The position numbers were made by a program, and so were the translations under genes. 64,000 nucleotides of DNA from Amycolatopsis acididurans (GTDB lineage Bacteria; Actinomycetota; Actinomycetes; Mycobacteriales; Pseudonocardiaceae). The DNA lies in assembly GCF_012328925.1 (NCBI RefSeq), contig NZ_JAAXLS010000008.1, positions 183,602-247,601 of the forward strand, read 5' to 3'. The notes under the pieces are model-generated. The model did not search any database. It was not told the origin of the DNA and worked only from the letters and a program-made list of their open reading frames with translations. Positions 36,253 through 44,821 of the stretch are shown piece by piece (the first letter of the stretch is position 1; every line of letters begins with the position of its first letter).

Positions 36253-36465
36253 ATGGCGGGAGGAGTGCGCAGCCCGTTCAGCGGTGTCCTGTACGAACTC
36301 GCCGAGCCGGGCCGGGTGCGCGTCACGCGGCGCGACGGCGAGATCGGGTACTACACGCCGCAGGGGCGATGGCTCGACGGCGCGAAGTTCGACGCGGACC
36401 CACATCTGTGCGGGTGGGTGAGTTCGCCGCGCAACAGCCACCGCATCAACACGGCATCGCACTGA
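36253..36465 (+). CDS. Small conserved-looking protein downstream of the Rieske oxygenase
   Basis: This 70-residue soluble protein starts at ATG 36253, 8 bases after ggaggg; GTG 36247 overlapping the Rieske stop is the alternative. It is rich in glycine, arginine and aromatic residues, with the pattern GYYTPQGRWLDG then CGWVSSPRNSHR. It does not look like a ferredoxin because it has a single cysteine. It may be a small accessory of the Rieske enzyme, but I do not recognise the family. Confidence 0.6.
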   Translation: MAGGVRSPFSGVLYELAEPGRVRVTRRDGEIGYYTPQGRWLDGAKFDADPHLCGWVSSPRNSHRINTASH

Positions 36466-36519
36466 GGCCCGCGGCCGAGCTTGACGGGCGCCTGTTCGGA
36501 AGTCCATCAGGAGGTAGCA

Positions 36520-37332
36520 GTGTTCGCGCAACAATCGGATATCACTACGGTCCCGACGATCACTTCCGCTCACGCATGGACGTTCTTCGTCGTGTTCGGC
36601 TCCTTCGCGGCGATCATCCTGTTGGCGGGCCTGATCGAGCTGATCCGGACTCGCTCGGCGCTGCCCCTCTACTGTCTTCTCGGCAGCGTCTTGTGCAATC
36701 CGGTGGAACCCATCTGGGACGCGCTCGGCAAGCTCCGCTTCCACAAAGGGAATATCGTGGCGTGGACCCAGTTCCGTGACCTGCCCGTTCCGATCGAATA
36801 CCCATGGTGGGCGTTGTTCGTGTACACGTTCTTCACGGGCGTGACCTTCTACGTGTTCTTTCAGATATTCCGCCGTGGTACCACCTGGAAGCTCTTTTGG
36901 TGGTGTGTCGCCGGGCAGGCCGTCATGAACTTCGTCCTCGAGGGCTACATCATCACGAGCGCTTACGACTACTACGGCGAGCAGCCTTGGCGTATCGGAT
37001 CGGACTTTCCTCTTTGGTGGGTCTTCGCCAATTTCGGAGAGCTTCTCGGCGGCGCTCTGCTCGTCCTCGCGGTACGGCAGTTCGGTCGCCGCGCTTACCC
37101 ACTCGCGATCATCCTCATCCCGGCCTCATTCGCAGGGTGGGAGTTGTGGGCAGGCTGGCCTGTCTACGCCGCGATCAACAGCGACGCCGGAGCCGTCGTG
37201 CAGAACCTCGCCGCGGTCGTCACGGCTGCTCTCGCGTTGGGCACCCTCTACGTCGTCGGCCGTGGCGTCACCGCGACACCCCGAGTGGCCCGGACGGAAC
37301 TGAGCGCGGGGACCGCGACCTCGGAAGTCTAG
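36520..37332 (+). CDS. Polytopic membrane protein, AveC/spirocyclase-like (tentative)
   Basis: This 270-residue protein starts at GTG 36520, with aggagg 5 bases upstream. About seven spans run from residue 15 to 255. It shares with the protein at 20137 the YYG-x-QP motif (YYGEQP here) followed by a tryptophan pair in the next loop. It differs by being the last gene of a Rieske oxygenase operon rather than of an mce operon, which links the family to the catabolic part as well as to transport. An integral-membrane enzyme acting on hydrophobic intermediates is a possibility; no catalytic motif is proven. Confidence 0.55.
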   Translation: MFAQQSDITTVPTITSAHAWTFFVVFGSFAAIILLAGLIELIRTRSALPLYCLLGSVLCNPVEPIWDALGKLRFHKGNIVAWTQFRDLPVPIEYPWWALFVYTFFTGVTFYVFFQIFRRGTTWKLFWWCVAGQAVMNFVLEGYIITSAYDYYGEQPWRIGSDFPLWWVFANFGELLGGALLVLAVRQFGRRAYPLAIILIPASFAGWELWAGWPVYAAINSDAGAVVQNLAAVVTAALALGTLYVVGRGVTATPRVARTELSAGTATSEV

Positions 37333-37359
37333 GGCTCGCCGCAGGTCCCGCCTCAGCTG

Positions 37360-38370
37360 TCAGTCTCGCGTGGCCGCGGTTGGCACCTGCGGCAGGACCT
37401 GGCCGACGAGAAGCTCCAGGCTCTGCCACGACAGCTCCGGCGGAATGCCGCCCAGCAGCGGGTGCAGCCGCAGCTCGTAATCCGGTTCGAGCGCACGGAG
37501 CCGCTGGACCGCTTCCTCCGGCGTGAGAATCCACATCCGCGGATCCGCCTTGATCGACTCGATGTCGCCGAGTTCCTTCCAGTAGCCGTTCACGCGGGCT
37601 CCGGCGCGTTCGCCCGCCCACCGGGCGTACATGGTGCTGGCGTGCACCAGATGCGGCGCCAGTCGCGCCAGCGTTCGCTCGGGGTCCTCGGTCACGTGCA
37701 CGAACGCCGGGCCATGTTTCGGGAACGGTTCGGGAGCGGGACGGCCGGCTCGCGCGCACTCGGCCTCGTAGTACTCGTAAAGCTCCTCGCTTGCTGGCCG
37801 GTAGCCGAGGCCCAAGCGGGCCGCGCGACGCGCGGAGGGCTTCGCGTTGCCTCCGATGTAGACCGTAGGCCCGCCTGGGGAGGCGGGGGTGGGGGTCACC
37901 CTGACGGTCGTGCCGTCGAAAACGAACTCTTCCCCGGTCCACGCCCGCCGGAGCACGTCCAGCGTGTGCTCGTAGACGGCGGCGCGGCCCGGGTAGTCCA
38001 CACCGAACATCTCGAACTCGTGCGGGCGGTACCCCATGCCCGCGGTGACGAGCAGCCTGCCCGGTCCGGCGATGAGGTCCAGGACGGCGAGGTCCTCGGC
38101 GAGCCGTAGCGGATGGTGCATCGTGATGCACAGGGCGGAAAGGTGCAGCGCGATCGAGCGGGTGGCGCCCGCCATCGCGGCCGCCAGAATCATCGGTGCG
38201 GGACAGTAGTTGTCTTCCGCGCCATGGTGTTCGGCGAGGTAGACGGCGGCGAAGCCCTGTTCGTCAGCCCATTTCGCCTGTTCCACGGCGGCCTCGTACA
38301 GCTGCGCGGGCGAGGCGGATCCCGGGCCGAGGTCGGGCGCCCGCATGTCGTAGCGCAGGCCGATCCGCAT
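37360..38370 (-). CDS. Luciferase-like (LLM class) flavin/F420-dependent oxidoreductase
   Basis: This 336-residue TIM-barrel oxidoreductase has the family segments AKWADEQGFAAVYLAEHHG (about residues 32-50), PLRLAEDLAVLDLIAGPGRL and GMGYRPHEFEMFGVD. The AEHH motif is more typical of FMN-dependent, luciferase-like enzymes than of strict F420 dehydrogenases. It follows the P450 at 38386-39699 by 15 bases and is probably co-transcribed with it, so it may act on the P450 product. It is unlike the other LLM protein at 27922 in its N-terminus and length. Confidence 0.82.
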   Translation of the reverse strand: MRIGLRYDMRAPDLGPGSASPAQLYEAAVEQAKWADEQGFAAVYLAEHHGAEDNYCPAPMILAAAMAGATRSIALHLSALCITMHHPLRLAEDLAVLDLIAGPGRLLVTAGMGYRPHEFEMFGVDYPGRAAVYEHTLDVLRRAWTGEEFVFDGTTVRVTPTPASPGGPTVYIGGNAKPSARRAARLGLGYRPASEELYEYYEAECARAGRPAPEPFPKHGPAFVHVTEDPERTLARLAPHLVHASTMYARWAGERAGARVNGYWKELGDIESIKADPRMWILTPEEAVQRLRALEPDYELRLHPLLGGIPPELSWQSLELLVGQVLPQVPTAATRD

Positions 38371-38385
38371 GCTGTGCCTCCTCGC

Positions 38386-39699
38386 TCACGCGGTGAACGT
38401 CACGGGCAGCCGGGCGGGGCCGCGCAGGATGAACGTCGGGTGATAGTCCAGATCATCGACCTCGACGGACGCGGCGATGCCGGGCAGGCGAGCGAGAAGC
38501 GTCCGGATCGCGATGATGCTCTCGCGGCGCGCCAGGTTGGCGCCGAGACAGACGTGCTCCCCGCGGCCGAACGCGAGGTGGTGCGGCCTCGGGGCGTCGA
38601 GGTCGATCATGTCGGGATCGGCGAACTCGCAGGCGTCGCGATTGCCGGACGCGAAGACGAGATAGATCATGGCGCCCTCCGGTATCGGGTGACCGCCGAT
38701 CTCGGTGCCGGCCGTGGCGGTGCGGAACATCCCCTGGGTGGGCGCCTCGAGTCGCAGTCCTTCCTCGATCAGCGCGGGAACCAGCTCCGGATCCGCCTTG
38801 ACGCGGTCGAGACGAACGGGATCGCGTAGCAGGTGCAGCATGGTGCCGGCGATCAGATTCGTGGTGGTTTCGTTGCCGCCGATGAGGAACTGGACGAGCA
38901 TCTGCAGGATCTCGTCCGGCGTCAGTGGATGCTCACCGTCCACACGGGCGCCGAGCAGATCGGTGAGCAGGTCGTCGGCCGGTGCGCCGCGCCGGATCTC
39001 GAGCTGGTCGGTGAAGTAGTCGTAGAACTCGCCGACCGATCGGAACAGCTCGCAGATTTCACCGTGCGGCAGGTCGAGCGCGCCGACGCCACGGGTGAAG
39101 GCGCCGGACCACTTCTTGAACGTGGCCATCAGTTCAGGTGGAACGCCGAGGATCGTCGCGATCACCGTCATGGGAAGGGGAAGCGCGAAATCGGCGACCA
39201 ACTCGGCCGTGCCCTTGCCTGCGAAGGCGTCGACCAACTCGTCGGTGACGCGCTGGAACAGTGGCTCCATCTCGGCTATGCGCCGGGGCGTGAACGCGTG
39301 GCTGACCAGCCGCCGGTGGCGCTGGTGCAGCGGCGGGTCCGCGTTGAGCAGCACAGGGGACCGGCTCAACCGCAGGCGCCGTTCCGCCTGCCCGCGCACA
39401 TCCTCCGGGAAGTCTGGGTTGTTCATGATCCGCTCGGCGAGCGCGGTCACGGAACTGGAGCCACTGGCGTGCCGGGACGAGAACGTCACCGGATCGCGAA
39501 GCACCTCCCGGATGTCGGGATACCGGCTGACCACGAACGCGTTGAGCCGGCCACTCCACACCACCGGACCTTGTTCGCGCAGGCTCGCGTACGCGTCGAA
39601 GGGACATCGGAGGGCCGCCGGATCGAGTGACAGCAGGCGGGCGAACGGGCTGTCCGGCGCGATCCCGTCGCCCGGCTTCGCGTTGAGAACTTCAGGCAT
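38386..39699 (-). CDS. Cytochrome P450
   Basis: This 437-residue bacterial class I P450 has the heme-binding loop FGRGEHVCLG with ligand Cys384, the ExxR motif in EEGLR, and the I-helix oxygen-activation segment IGGNETTTN. It is closely similar to the P450 at 53979-55259, including NADPPLH, PMTVIA-ILGVPPE, EFYDYFTD and the LQMLVQFL segment before the I-helix, so the two belong to one subfamily. Electrons likely come from the ferredoxin at 53613-53810. It is divergent from a VOC gene, with TACTCTA (39722-39728) in the gap. Confidence 0.92.
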   Translation of the reverse strand: MPEVLNAKPGDGIAPDSPFARLLSLDPAALRCPFDAYASLREQGPVVWSGRLNAFVVSRYPDIREVLRDPVTFSSRHASGSSSVTALAERIMNNPDFPEDVRGQAERRLRLSRSPVLLNADPPLHQRHRRLVSHAFTPRRIAEMEPLFQRVTDELVDAFAGKGTAELVADFALPLPMTVIATILGVPPELMATFKKWSGAFTRGVGALDLPHGEICELFRSVGEFYDYFTDQLEIRRGAPADDLLTDLLGARVDGEHPLTPDEILQMLVQFLIGGNETTTNLIAGTMLHLLRDPVRLDRVKADPELVPALIEEGLRLEAPTQGMFRTATAGTEIGGHPIPEGAMIYLVFASGNRDACEFADPDMIDLDAPRPHHLAFGRGEHVCLGANLARRESIIAIRTLLARLPGIAASVEVDDLDYHPTFILRGPARLPVTFTA

Positions 39700-39721
39700 G
39701 ACGGCCTCCTCGCTCGCGTAT

Positions 39722-39728
39722 TACTCTA
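39722..39728. promoter_or_regulatory. TACTCTA element, P450 / VOC divergent promoter
   Basis: An exact copy of the recurring 7-mer is followed by ATCTACTG (39732-39739). The whole gap is only 76 bases, so one site could control both directions. Confidence 0.55.
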
Positions 39729-39775
39729 GGAATCTACTGTTCACCACTGGACTTAGGAAGGTGACGGTCTTGTTG

Positions 39776-40234
39776 ATGCCTTATCACGCGGGCCTCGTCG
39801 TTCCCGACATGCGGGCCGCGATCCGCGATCTCGAATCGCGCCTCGGTCACACCTTCAACGAACCGACGAGGCTCACCGTGCACGAGGTGGAGGACCGTCT
39901 CGGTGGCACGACGGGACCACTGGAGATGCTCGTCGCCTACACGCGCGACCGGCCCTTCCGCATGGAGGTCATCGAGTGCCAGGGGCGGGGTATCTACTCC
40001 CCGGCGCAGGCGGGCTTGCATCATCTCGGCGTCTGGGAGCCCGATCCGGTCGCGCGGCTGAAGTGGCTGGAGACCGCCGGTGACCCGGTCGACGCCGTCT
40101 TCCGGCAGCCCGACGGCACGATCTCGGTCATCTACGCTCGCTCGGCGGCCGTACCAGCTCATCGCATCGAGTACGTCAACGAGGCGCAGCGCGAGCGCCT
40201 GGAGCGATGGTTCGACACCGGCGTGCTGTCCTGA
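39776..40234 (+). CDS. VOC-fold (glyoxalase-like) protein
   Basis: This 152-residue protein starts with the first strand-helix unit of the vicinal oxygen chelate fold (HAGLVVPDMRAAIRDLESRLG), followed by the second, HHLGVWEPDPVARLKWLE. The potential metal ligands His4 and His-His near residue 83 plus a glutamate are compatible with a metal site. Such proteins act as lyases, epimerases, hydrolases or isomerases on small substrates. The start is uncertain: ATG 39776, or an upstream TTG or GTG at 39761-39773, close to aggaagg. It is not a ring-cleavage dioxygenase by length. Confidence 0.7.
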   Translation: MPYHAGLVVPDMRAAIRDLESRLGHTFNEPTRLTVHEVEDRLGGTTGPLEMLVAYTRDRPFRMEVIECQGRGIYSPAQAGLHHLGVWEPDPVARLKWLETAGDPVDAVFRQPDGTISVIYARSAAVPAHRIEYVNEAQRERLERWFDTGVLS

Positions 40235-40244
40235 GACCGTGGGT

Positions 40245-40652
40245 TCAGGTCGCCGGGCGGTTGACGAACTCGAGGAGATTGCCGTCCGGGTCCGTCACGA
40301 GGGCGATGGTCACGCCGGGGCGTACTTCGGTGGGGCCGTCGACGACCTTCTGCCCGGCGCCCTCCACCGCGGCGAGGATCTGGCCGAGGTTGGCCACGGA
40401 GACGGTCCAGTAGCGCAGGCCCGTCGAGTCGCCGAGGGTGCCGGTCACCGCGCGGCCGCCGGGTTCGTCGTCGAAGGTCACGATCTTCAGCACGCACTCG
40501 CCGACCTGGAACCGCTTGACCCGAAAGCCGTCCATCGGGACATCGGGAAGTGGCGGGAATCCGATCACGGTGCCGTAGAAGTCGGCCATCGCCTCGGGAT
40601 TCGTGGTCACGATGCCGATGTCGATGGTCGGTTTCACCAGCTGCGCACCCAT
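40245..40652 (-). CDS. VOC-fold (glyoxalase-like) protein
   Basis: This 135-residue protein of the vicinal oxygen chelate family has the motifs DIGIVTTNPEAMADFYGTVIG at the start and TDPDGNLLEFVNRP at the end, the classic last strand. I chose ATG 40652 (gaggag RBS) over an upstream ATG at 40724. It converges on the VOC gene at 39776 but is not a close copy. It is divergent from the SDR at 40743. Function within the pathway unknown. Confidence 0.75.
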   Translation of the reverse strand: MGAQLVKPTIDIGIVTTNPEAMADFYGTVIGFPPLPDVPMDGFRVKRFQVGECVLKIVTFDDEPGGRAVTGTLGDSTGLRYWTVSVANLGQILAAVEGAGQKVVDGPTEVRPGVTIALVTDPDGNLLEFVNRPAT

Positions 40653-40742
40653 GTCGACTCCTCGAAGCTTGTTCAGGCTAACCATGTTTGAAAGTATGGT
40701 CGCTGAATAGATTATTTTGCACAAGACTTAATGGGGTGGCGG

Positions 40743-41507
40743 ATGGACCTGGGACTGAAGGGCCGGCGTGCACTTGTCACGGGCGCGAGCCGAGGGATCG
40801 GGAAGGTCGTCGCGGACGTGCTGGCTCGCGAAGGCTGCGCGCTCGCGCTCTGCGCACGCGGCAAAGAGCAGCTCTCGCAGGTTCGCGATGAGCTCGAGGC
40901 GCGGCGGGTGCGGGTGTTCGCCGACGTCGTGGACGTCGGCGATCCAGCGGCGGTGCGTGCCTTCGTCGAGGCGAGTGCGCAGAACCTCGGTGGTCTCGAC
41001 ATCGTGGTGTCGAACGCGTCGCCCGGAAGCCTCAAAGGTGATGACTCCTGGGTGGACAGCGTTCGCGGCGATCTTCAGGCGTTCGCGGTTCTGGCCGAGG
41101 CCGCCCGGCCGCACCTCGCCGGGGCCGGTCACGGTGCCATCGTGGCGATCGGTTCGACCAGCGCTCTGGACGTCGGGATGCCCTCCGGGCCCAATTCGTT
41201 CGGCGCCATCAAGGCAGCGGTGCTGCACCACGCGTCGGCTCTCGCGCAGGCGTACGCCGCGGACGGCATCCGGGTCAATGTGGTCTCGCCGGGGCCGGTC
41301 GAGTTCGCAGGCGGTGCCTGGGATCAGGTCAGGCAAGGACGCCCCGAGGTCTACGACATGGTGAAGAACAGGGTGGCCCTGCGCCGCTTCGGTGATCCGG
41401 CCGAGGTCGCCGACGCGGTGGCATTCCTGCTCAGCGCGCGGGCAAGCTTCTGCACCGGGGCGAATCTCGTGGTCGACGGCGGGCTGCTGACCCGTGTCCA
41501 GCACTGA
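40743..41507 (+). CDS. Short-chain dehydrogenase/reductase with Phe in place of catalytic Tyr
   Basis: This 254-residue SDR has the cofactor motif TGASRGIG (residues 13-20), Ser140 of the active site and Lys157, but the expected YxxxK motif reads FGAIK (Phe153, codon TTC). The NNAG motif also reads SNAS. The fold and cofactor site look intact, while normal proton transfer by tyrosine is not possible, so it may have lost oxidoreductase activity or use another residue. Start at ATG 40743 (alternative 40731). It runs into the ThuA-like gene with an overlap or a short gap depending on that start. Its C-terminal VVDGGLL is typical. Confidence 0.82.
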   Translation: MDLGLKGRRALVTGASRGIGKVVADVLAREGCALALCARGKEQLSQVRDELEARRVRVFADVVDVGDPAAVRAFVEASAQNLGGLDIVVSNASPGSLKGDDSWVDSVRGDLQAFAVLAEAARPHLAGAGHGAIVAIGSTSALDVGMPSGPNSFGAIKAAVLHHASALAQAYAADGIRVNVVSPGPVEFAGGAWDQVRQGRPEVYDMVKNRVALRRFGDPAEVADAVAFLLSARASFCTGANLVVDGGLLTRVQH

Positions 41508-41529
41508 CCGGGCCCGAGCGGAGGCGGCG

Positions 41530-42306
41530 ATGGCACGACAGGTACTGACGGTGACCCGAGGGCACTCCTACGACCGCAACGCGTTCGGCGCGATGCTCGA
41601 ATCGCTTCCGGGTATAGAGTGCGTCCAGGTCGAACAGCCCGCGGCGCAACGGCATTTCGCCGGCGTGGAACCGCACCGGTGGGACGCGTACCTCATGTAC
41701 GACATGCCTGGCTTCGGGTTCAAACCCGATCACACGCCCCCCGATCTCCACGAGCCACCCGGCGAGTTCCGCGAGGACTTCCTGCGGGTCGTGGATCGCG
41801 GCCATGGGTTCGTCTTCTTGCACCACGCGCTGGCGGCGTGGCCGCTGTGGGACGACTACGCGAAGGTCATGGGCGGCCGGTTCCGGTTCATCCGGGAGGC
41901 CGGGCATCCGGACTCCGGATACCGGCACGCGGTGTCGCAGAAGATCGCCGCGGTGGCCGCCCATCCGGTTGTCGCCGGGCTCGAAGACGGGTTCACGATC
42001 ACGGATGAGCTGTATCTGGCCGACATCGATGACACCGCGATCACACCACTGCTGGTCACCGACGCGCCGCTGACCGATCGCACGGTCTGGTCGACCTGGA
42101 ACGCGGTACTGGGCAGGCGCGACACGAACGACGGATGGCGCCACCCGCGCGGATCAGGGGTGGTCGCGTGGATTCGCGAGCACCCGGCCAGCCGCATCGT
42201 CTATCTGCAGTTCGGGGACGGGCCCGATTCCTTCGGCAACGCGGCCTTCCGCCGGCTGCTCGCGAACGCGCTCACCTGGGTCGCCGACCGGCCCCGGGTG
42301 CTCTGA
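41530..42306 (+). CDS. ThuA-like (class I glutamine-amidotransferase-fold) protein
   Basis: This 258-residue protein is of the ThuA family, related to the glutamine amidotransferase fold but without the catalytic triad of true amidotransferases. Recognisable segments are TRGHSYDRNAF (about residues 7-17), LMYDMPGFGF, GHGFVFLHHALAAWPLWDDY with the central HH of the family, and VAWIREHPASRIVYLQFGDG near the end. I chose ATG 41530 because ggaggcgg precedes it; GTG 41494 overlaps the SDR stop. Family members act on sugars or related polyols; the role here is unknown. It is likely co-transcribed with the SDR. Confidence 0.72.
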   Translation: MARQVLTVTRGHSYDRNAFGAMLESLPGIECVQVEQPAAQRHFAGVEPHRWDAYLMYDMPGFGFKPDHTPPDLHEPPGEFREDFLRVVDRGHGFVFLHHALAAWPLWDDYAKVMGGRFRFIREAGHPDSGYRHAVSQKIAAVAAHPVVAGLEDGFTITDELYLADIDDTAITPLLVTDAPLTDRTVWSTWNAVLGRRDTNDGWRHPRGSGVVAWIREHPASRIVYLQFGDGPDSFGNAAFRRLLANALTWVADRPRVL

Positions 42307-42310
42307 ACCT

Positions 42311-42347
42311 GGGCGGGCCCTGGCGTTGTGGTGGCCAGGGCCCACCC
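42311..42347. terminator. Hairpin between converging genes
   Basis: Bases 42311-42324 pair with 42334-42347 (14 positions, one mismatch) around a 9-base loop. It sits in the 44-base gap between the ThuA-like gene (+) and the PEP-mobile-domain gene (-) and can stop transcription from both sides. Confidence 0.7.
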
Positions 42348-42350
42348 GGA

Positions 42351-44087
42351 TCATTCGACGGTCACTTCGCCCGTCGTGCCGTTGACGGTCAGGCGAGTGC
42401 CGTCCTTGATCTTCTTCGTCGCGCCACGGACGCCGAGCACACACGGAATTCCCAGCTCCCGGCTGACGATCGCCGCGTGGCTCATCGGTGCGCCGACGTT
42501 GACCACCACAGCGGCCGCCGAGGTGAAGATCGGCGTCCAGCCCGGATCCGTGAGTGGTGCGACGAGGATCTCGCCCGGCTCCAGGTCCGGCGCGTCCTCG
42601 GGATCGGTGATGACCCGGGCGACACCCGTCGCGGTGCCGGGGCAGGCACCGATCCCCGTGAGCACCGTGCCCGGTCCGGCCGGCTGCAAGTCGGGGTCCT
42701 TCTTCTTCGGCCAGGTGGTCACCGGCGGGATCTCGCCGTTGATGAAGAACGGCGGCTCGAGTTCGTCGAGCGCGTCGTACCATTCCCACCGCTCGGCGAT
42801 GACCGGCACGAACGACTGTGGGTTCGCGATGAAAGCGTCGAGTTCGCTCTCCAGGAGCATGGTGATGTCCTCGGGACGGCCGAGCACCCCTTTGGCCGTG
42901 TATCGCTTCCCAAGCTCCCAGACGGGCAACCGTGCCTCGTGCAGCATGCGGATGCAGTTGGTCTTGCTCTGCTCGCGCGCCCGCGAATACAGCTCCGCGG
43001 ATTCGAGCACCGCCAAGATCTGGGACAGTGCCTCGCAGTTGTCCGAAAGCTTGCCGGTGACCTCGGCGACGAGCGCCTGGCGTTCTCCGCGCAGCCTGGC
43101 AGCCTGCCGGCCGGGCTCCTTTTCGTCGTCCTGCAGCCGCATGCGGTCGATCATGCCCAGGGGGATCGAGGGGTGGGTCTCCCAGCTTTTCGGTGCTGCC
43201 GACCATTCGTCGGTCGAGCGGCTGCCGTACTCGTAGATGAACGCGTCGAACTCGCTGAGGAACGCTTGCGCGGTCTCGCTGCCCGACGACCGCAGACGCT
43301 CCTCCAGACCCGCCACACCCTTGTCGAATTCGGCGGTGAGTTCAGGGCTCGCCGTCACCATCCGCCCTAGCTGCCACATCGCCTGGTTCGGCGCGGCGGA
43401 CGCGATGTCGCCCAGCCCGCTCATGAGACGGATGGCGAGTGTCGGATCGCCGAGCCCGGCCACCGCCTGGTCGAGCGCTCCGGTGACGACGGAACCCTCG
43501 TAGACCATGCGCAGGTGGGTCCGGAGTGTGGGGCCGTAGGGATACTCCATGACGCTACGTTGCCTGGCGAGGAGTTCGGAGTCGGACAGGGCCGTCAGGT
43601 CGGGCCGTTCGGCCCGCAGCTTCGCCGCGAGTTTCTTGTGTTCCGCCACATCGGGGCGCGCTTTCTCGCCGAGCACGCGCTGCACCGTCGCCAGGATGCG
43701 CTCGGTGTAGCCGGGCTTGTCGTCGTCCGGATGTGGAACGTAGGGCGGCGCCTCGATCTCGCCCAGGTAGGTCCGGTCCATCAACTCCGGGGTCGCACCG
43801 GGCATGCGTGCTCCGAAGGTGCGTGAGTTCGACAGGTTCAGGTAGATGTAGCCGTGAACCATTCCCTGGATGTCGATGAGATCGGGGCGGAACTCCTCGA
43901 TGTCGAAGGCGCCGAACTCGACCAGGGCCTGCTTCCACTCGCGTTCCGCGGGTGGTCCGCCGATCATGCTCCACATCAGTGGTGTCGTGGCGTTGGGGGA
44001 GACCTCTCCCACGTTCGCCCTGGTGTAGACAGGCCATCGCTCACTGAGCGGAGTGTCCACGATCCACGGCCGTGAAATGTCGACCAT
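42351..44087 (-). CDS. PEP-utilising-enzyme mobile-domain protein without ATP-grasp domain (second)
   Basis: This 578-residue protein has a C-terminal phosphohistidine domain with catalytic His537 in APMSHAAIVSRELGIP. A GACPGTATGVARVITDPED segment leads into it, typical of PEP synthase and rifampin phosphotransferase. The N-terminal region carries a TRANVGEVSPNATTPLMWS segment, the start of the substrate-binding domain of rifampin-phosphotransferase-like proteins. No ATP-grasp nucleotide-binding domain precedes it. ATG 44087 has gaggagg upstream. It resembles the protein at 32641 in layout but is not a recent duplicate. Substrate and phosphate donor are unknown. Confidence 0.82.
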   Translation of the reverse strand: MVDISRPWIVDTPLSERWPVYTRANVGEVSPNATTPLMWSMIGGPPAEREWKQALVEFGAFDIEEFRPDLIDIQGMVHGYIYLNLSNSRTFGARMPGATPELMDRTYLGEIEAPPYVPHPDDDKPGYTERILATVQRVLGEKARPDVAEHKKLAAKLRAERPDLTALSDSELLARQRSVMEYPYGPTLRTHLRMVYEGSVVTGALDQAVAGLGDPTLAIRLMSGLGDIASAAPNQAMWQLGRMVTASPELTAEFDKGVAGLEERLRSSGSETAQAFLSEFDAFIYEYGSRSTDEWSAAPKSWETHPSIPLGMIDRMRLQDDEKEPGRQAARLRGERQALVAEVTGKLSDNCEALSQILAVLESAELYSRAREQSKTNCIRMLHEARLPVWELGKRYTAKGVLGRPEDITMLLESELDAFIANPQSFVPVIAERWEWYDALDELEPPFFINGEIPPVTTWPKKKDPDLQPAGPGTVLTGIGACPGTATGVARVITDPEDAPDLEPGEILVAPLTDPGWTPIFTSAAAVVVNVGAPMSHAAIVSRELGIPCVLGVRGATKKIKDGTRLTVNGTTGEVTVE

Positions 44088-44135
44088 GCGTGCCTCCTCG
44101 GGTGTGATACGCGTCCCGACATTAAACTCCACAGC

Positions 44136-44183
44136 TAGACTATTTGGAAGTAGATGTATTTGAAGAACTCTACTGATAGAGTA
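44136..44183. promoter_or_regulatory. TAGACTA element and ACTCTA-CTGA-TAGAGT palindrome
   Basis: TAGACTA (44136-44142) is followed by a perfect inverted repeat, ACTCTA (44167-44172), CTGA, TAGAGT (44177-44182), which also contains the recurring TAGAGTA. They lie in the gap between the PEP-mobile-domain gene (-) and the histidine-phosphatase operon (+). This is the clearest symmetrical form of the recurring site. Confidence 0.65.
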
Positions 44184-44222
44184 GTTGTGAACTGGTCACG
44201 GTGTCAGGGCAGGGAGGCCCGT

Positions 44223-44795
44223 GTGATCCTCAGCCTTGTCCGCCACGGAGAACCGGAGCGCGGGAGCGGCGTGACAGACCCCGGCGATCCGCCGTTGAGT
44301 CCGACCGGGCGGAAACACCTGGAAGGAGCTCGCGGACTGGTCGAAGCCGACGGGTATGACGCGGTGTACTGCTCGCCCCTGCTCCGGGCGACCGAGAGCG
44401 CGGAGATACTGGCTCCCGGCGCGCGGCTTCGCGTCGAACCTGATCTCGCCGAGTTCGACCGGGGCGCGAAGCGTTACCTGCACTGGGAAGACGGCGCGGG
44501 CGCCTACCGTTCTTACCTCGCCGGTGATCTTTCGCCGTGGGGAACTACCTTGGCGGAATTCCGGAACCGGATTCACGGCGCCATCGAGCGCATCCGCGAA
44601 GAGCACCCCGGCGAGCGCGTGCTCGCGGTGACCCACGGCGGCGTGATCAACAACTTCTTCGCGATGCTGCTCGGGTCCGGCCAGGTCTCGCTGTTCCAGC
44701 CGCGGTACGGCTCGATCAACCGGTTCCGGTACCTGCCAGACGAGGGATGGACGGTCGTCGAGCTCAACGCGACCGGCGATCGGCCGCAGATCTAG
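44223..44795 (+). CDS. Histidine phosphatase superfamily protein
   Basis: This 190-residue protein of the phosphoglycerate-mutase-like histidine phosphatase family has the catalytic RHGE motif at residues 7-10 (phospho-accepting His8), Arg55, Glu77 and the second histidine, His138 in THGG. All essential residues are present, so it is predicted to remove phosphate from a small molecule. GTG 44223 follows agggagg. It heads a long operon with a degenerate homologue, an FAD dehydrogenase, SnoaL proteins and a tyrosine-phosphatase-like protein. A phosphatase at the head of a catabolic operon is unusual and may match the PEP-type proteins nearby. Confidence 0.85.
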   Translation: MILSLVRHGEPERGSGVTDPGDPPLSPTGRKHLEGARGLVEADGYDAVYCSPLLRATESAEILAPGARLRVEPDLAEFDRGAKRYLHWEDGAGAYRSYLAGDLSPWGTTLAEFRNRIHGAIERIREEHPGERVLAVTHGGVINNFFAMLLGSGQVSLFQPRYGSINRFRYLPDEGWTVVELNATGDRPQI

Positions 44796-44821
44796 GGCCG
44801 GAGGGCAAGGAGGTCGACCAC

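Noticed and set aside
32641..44087. Naming the PEP-mobile-domain proteins rifampin phosphotransferases
   Set aside because: The ATP-grasp domain required for that activity is missing, so only partial similarity can be claimed.
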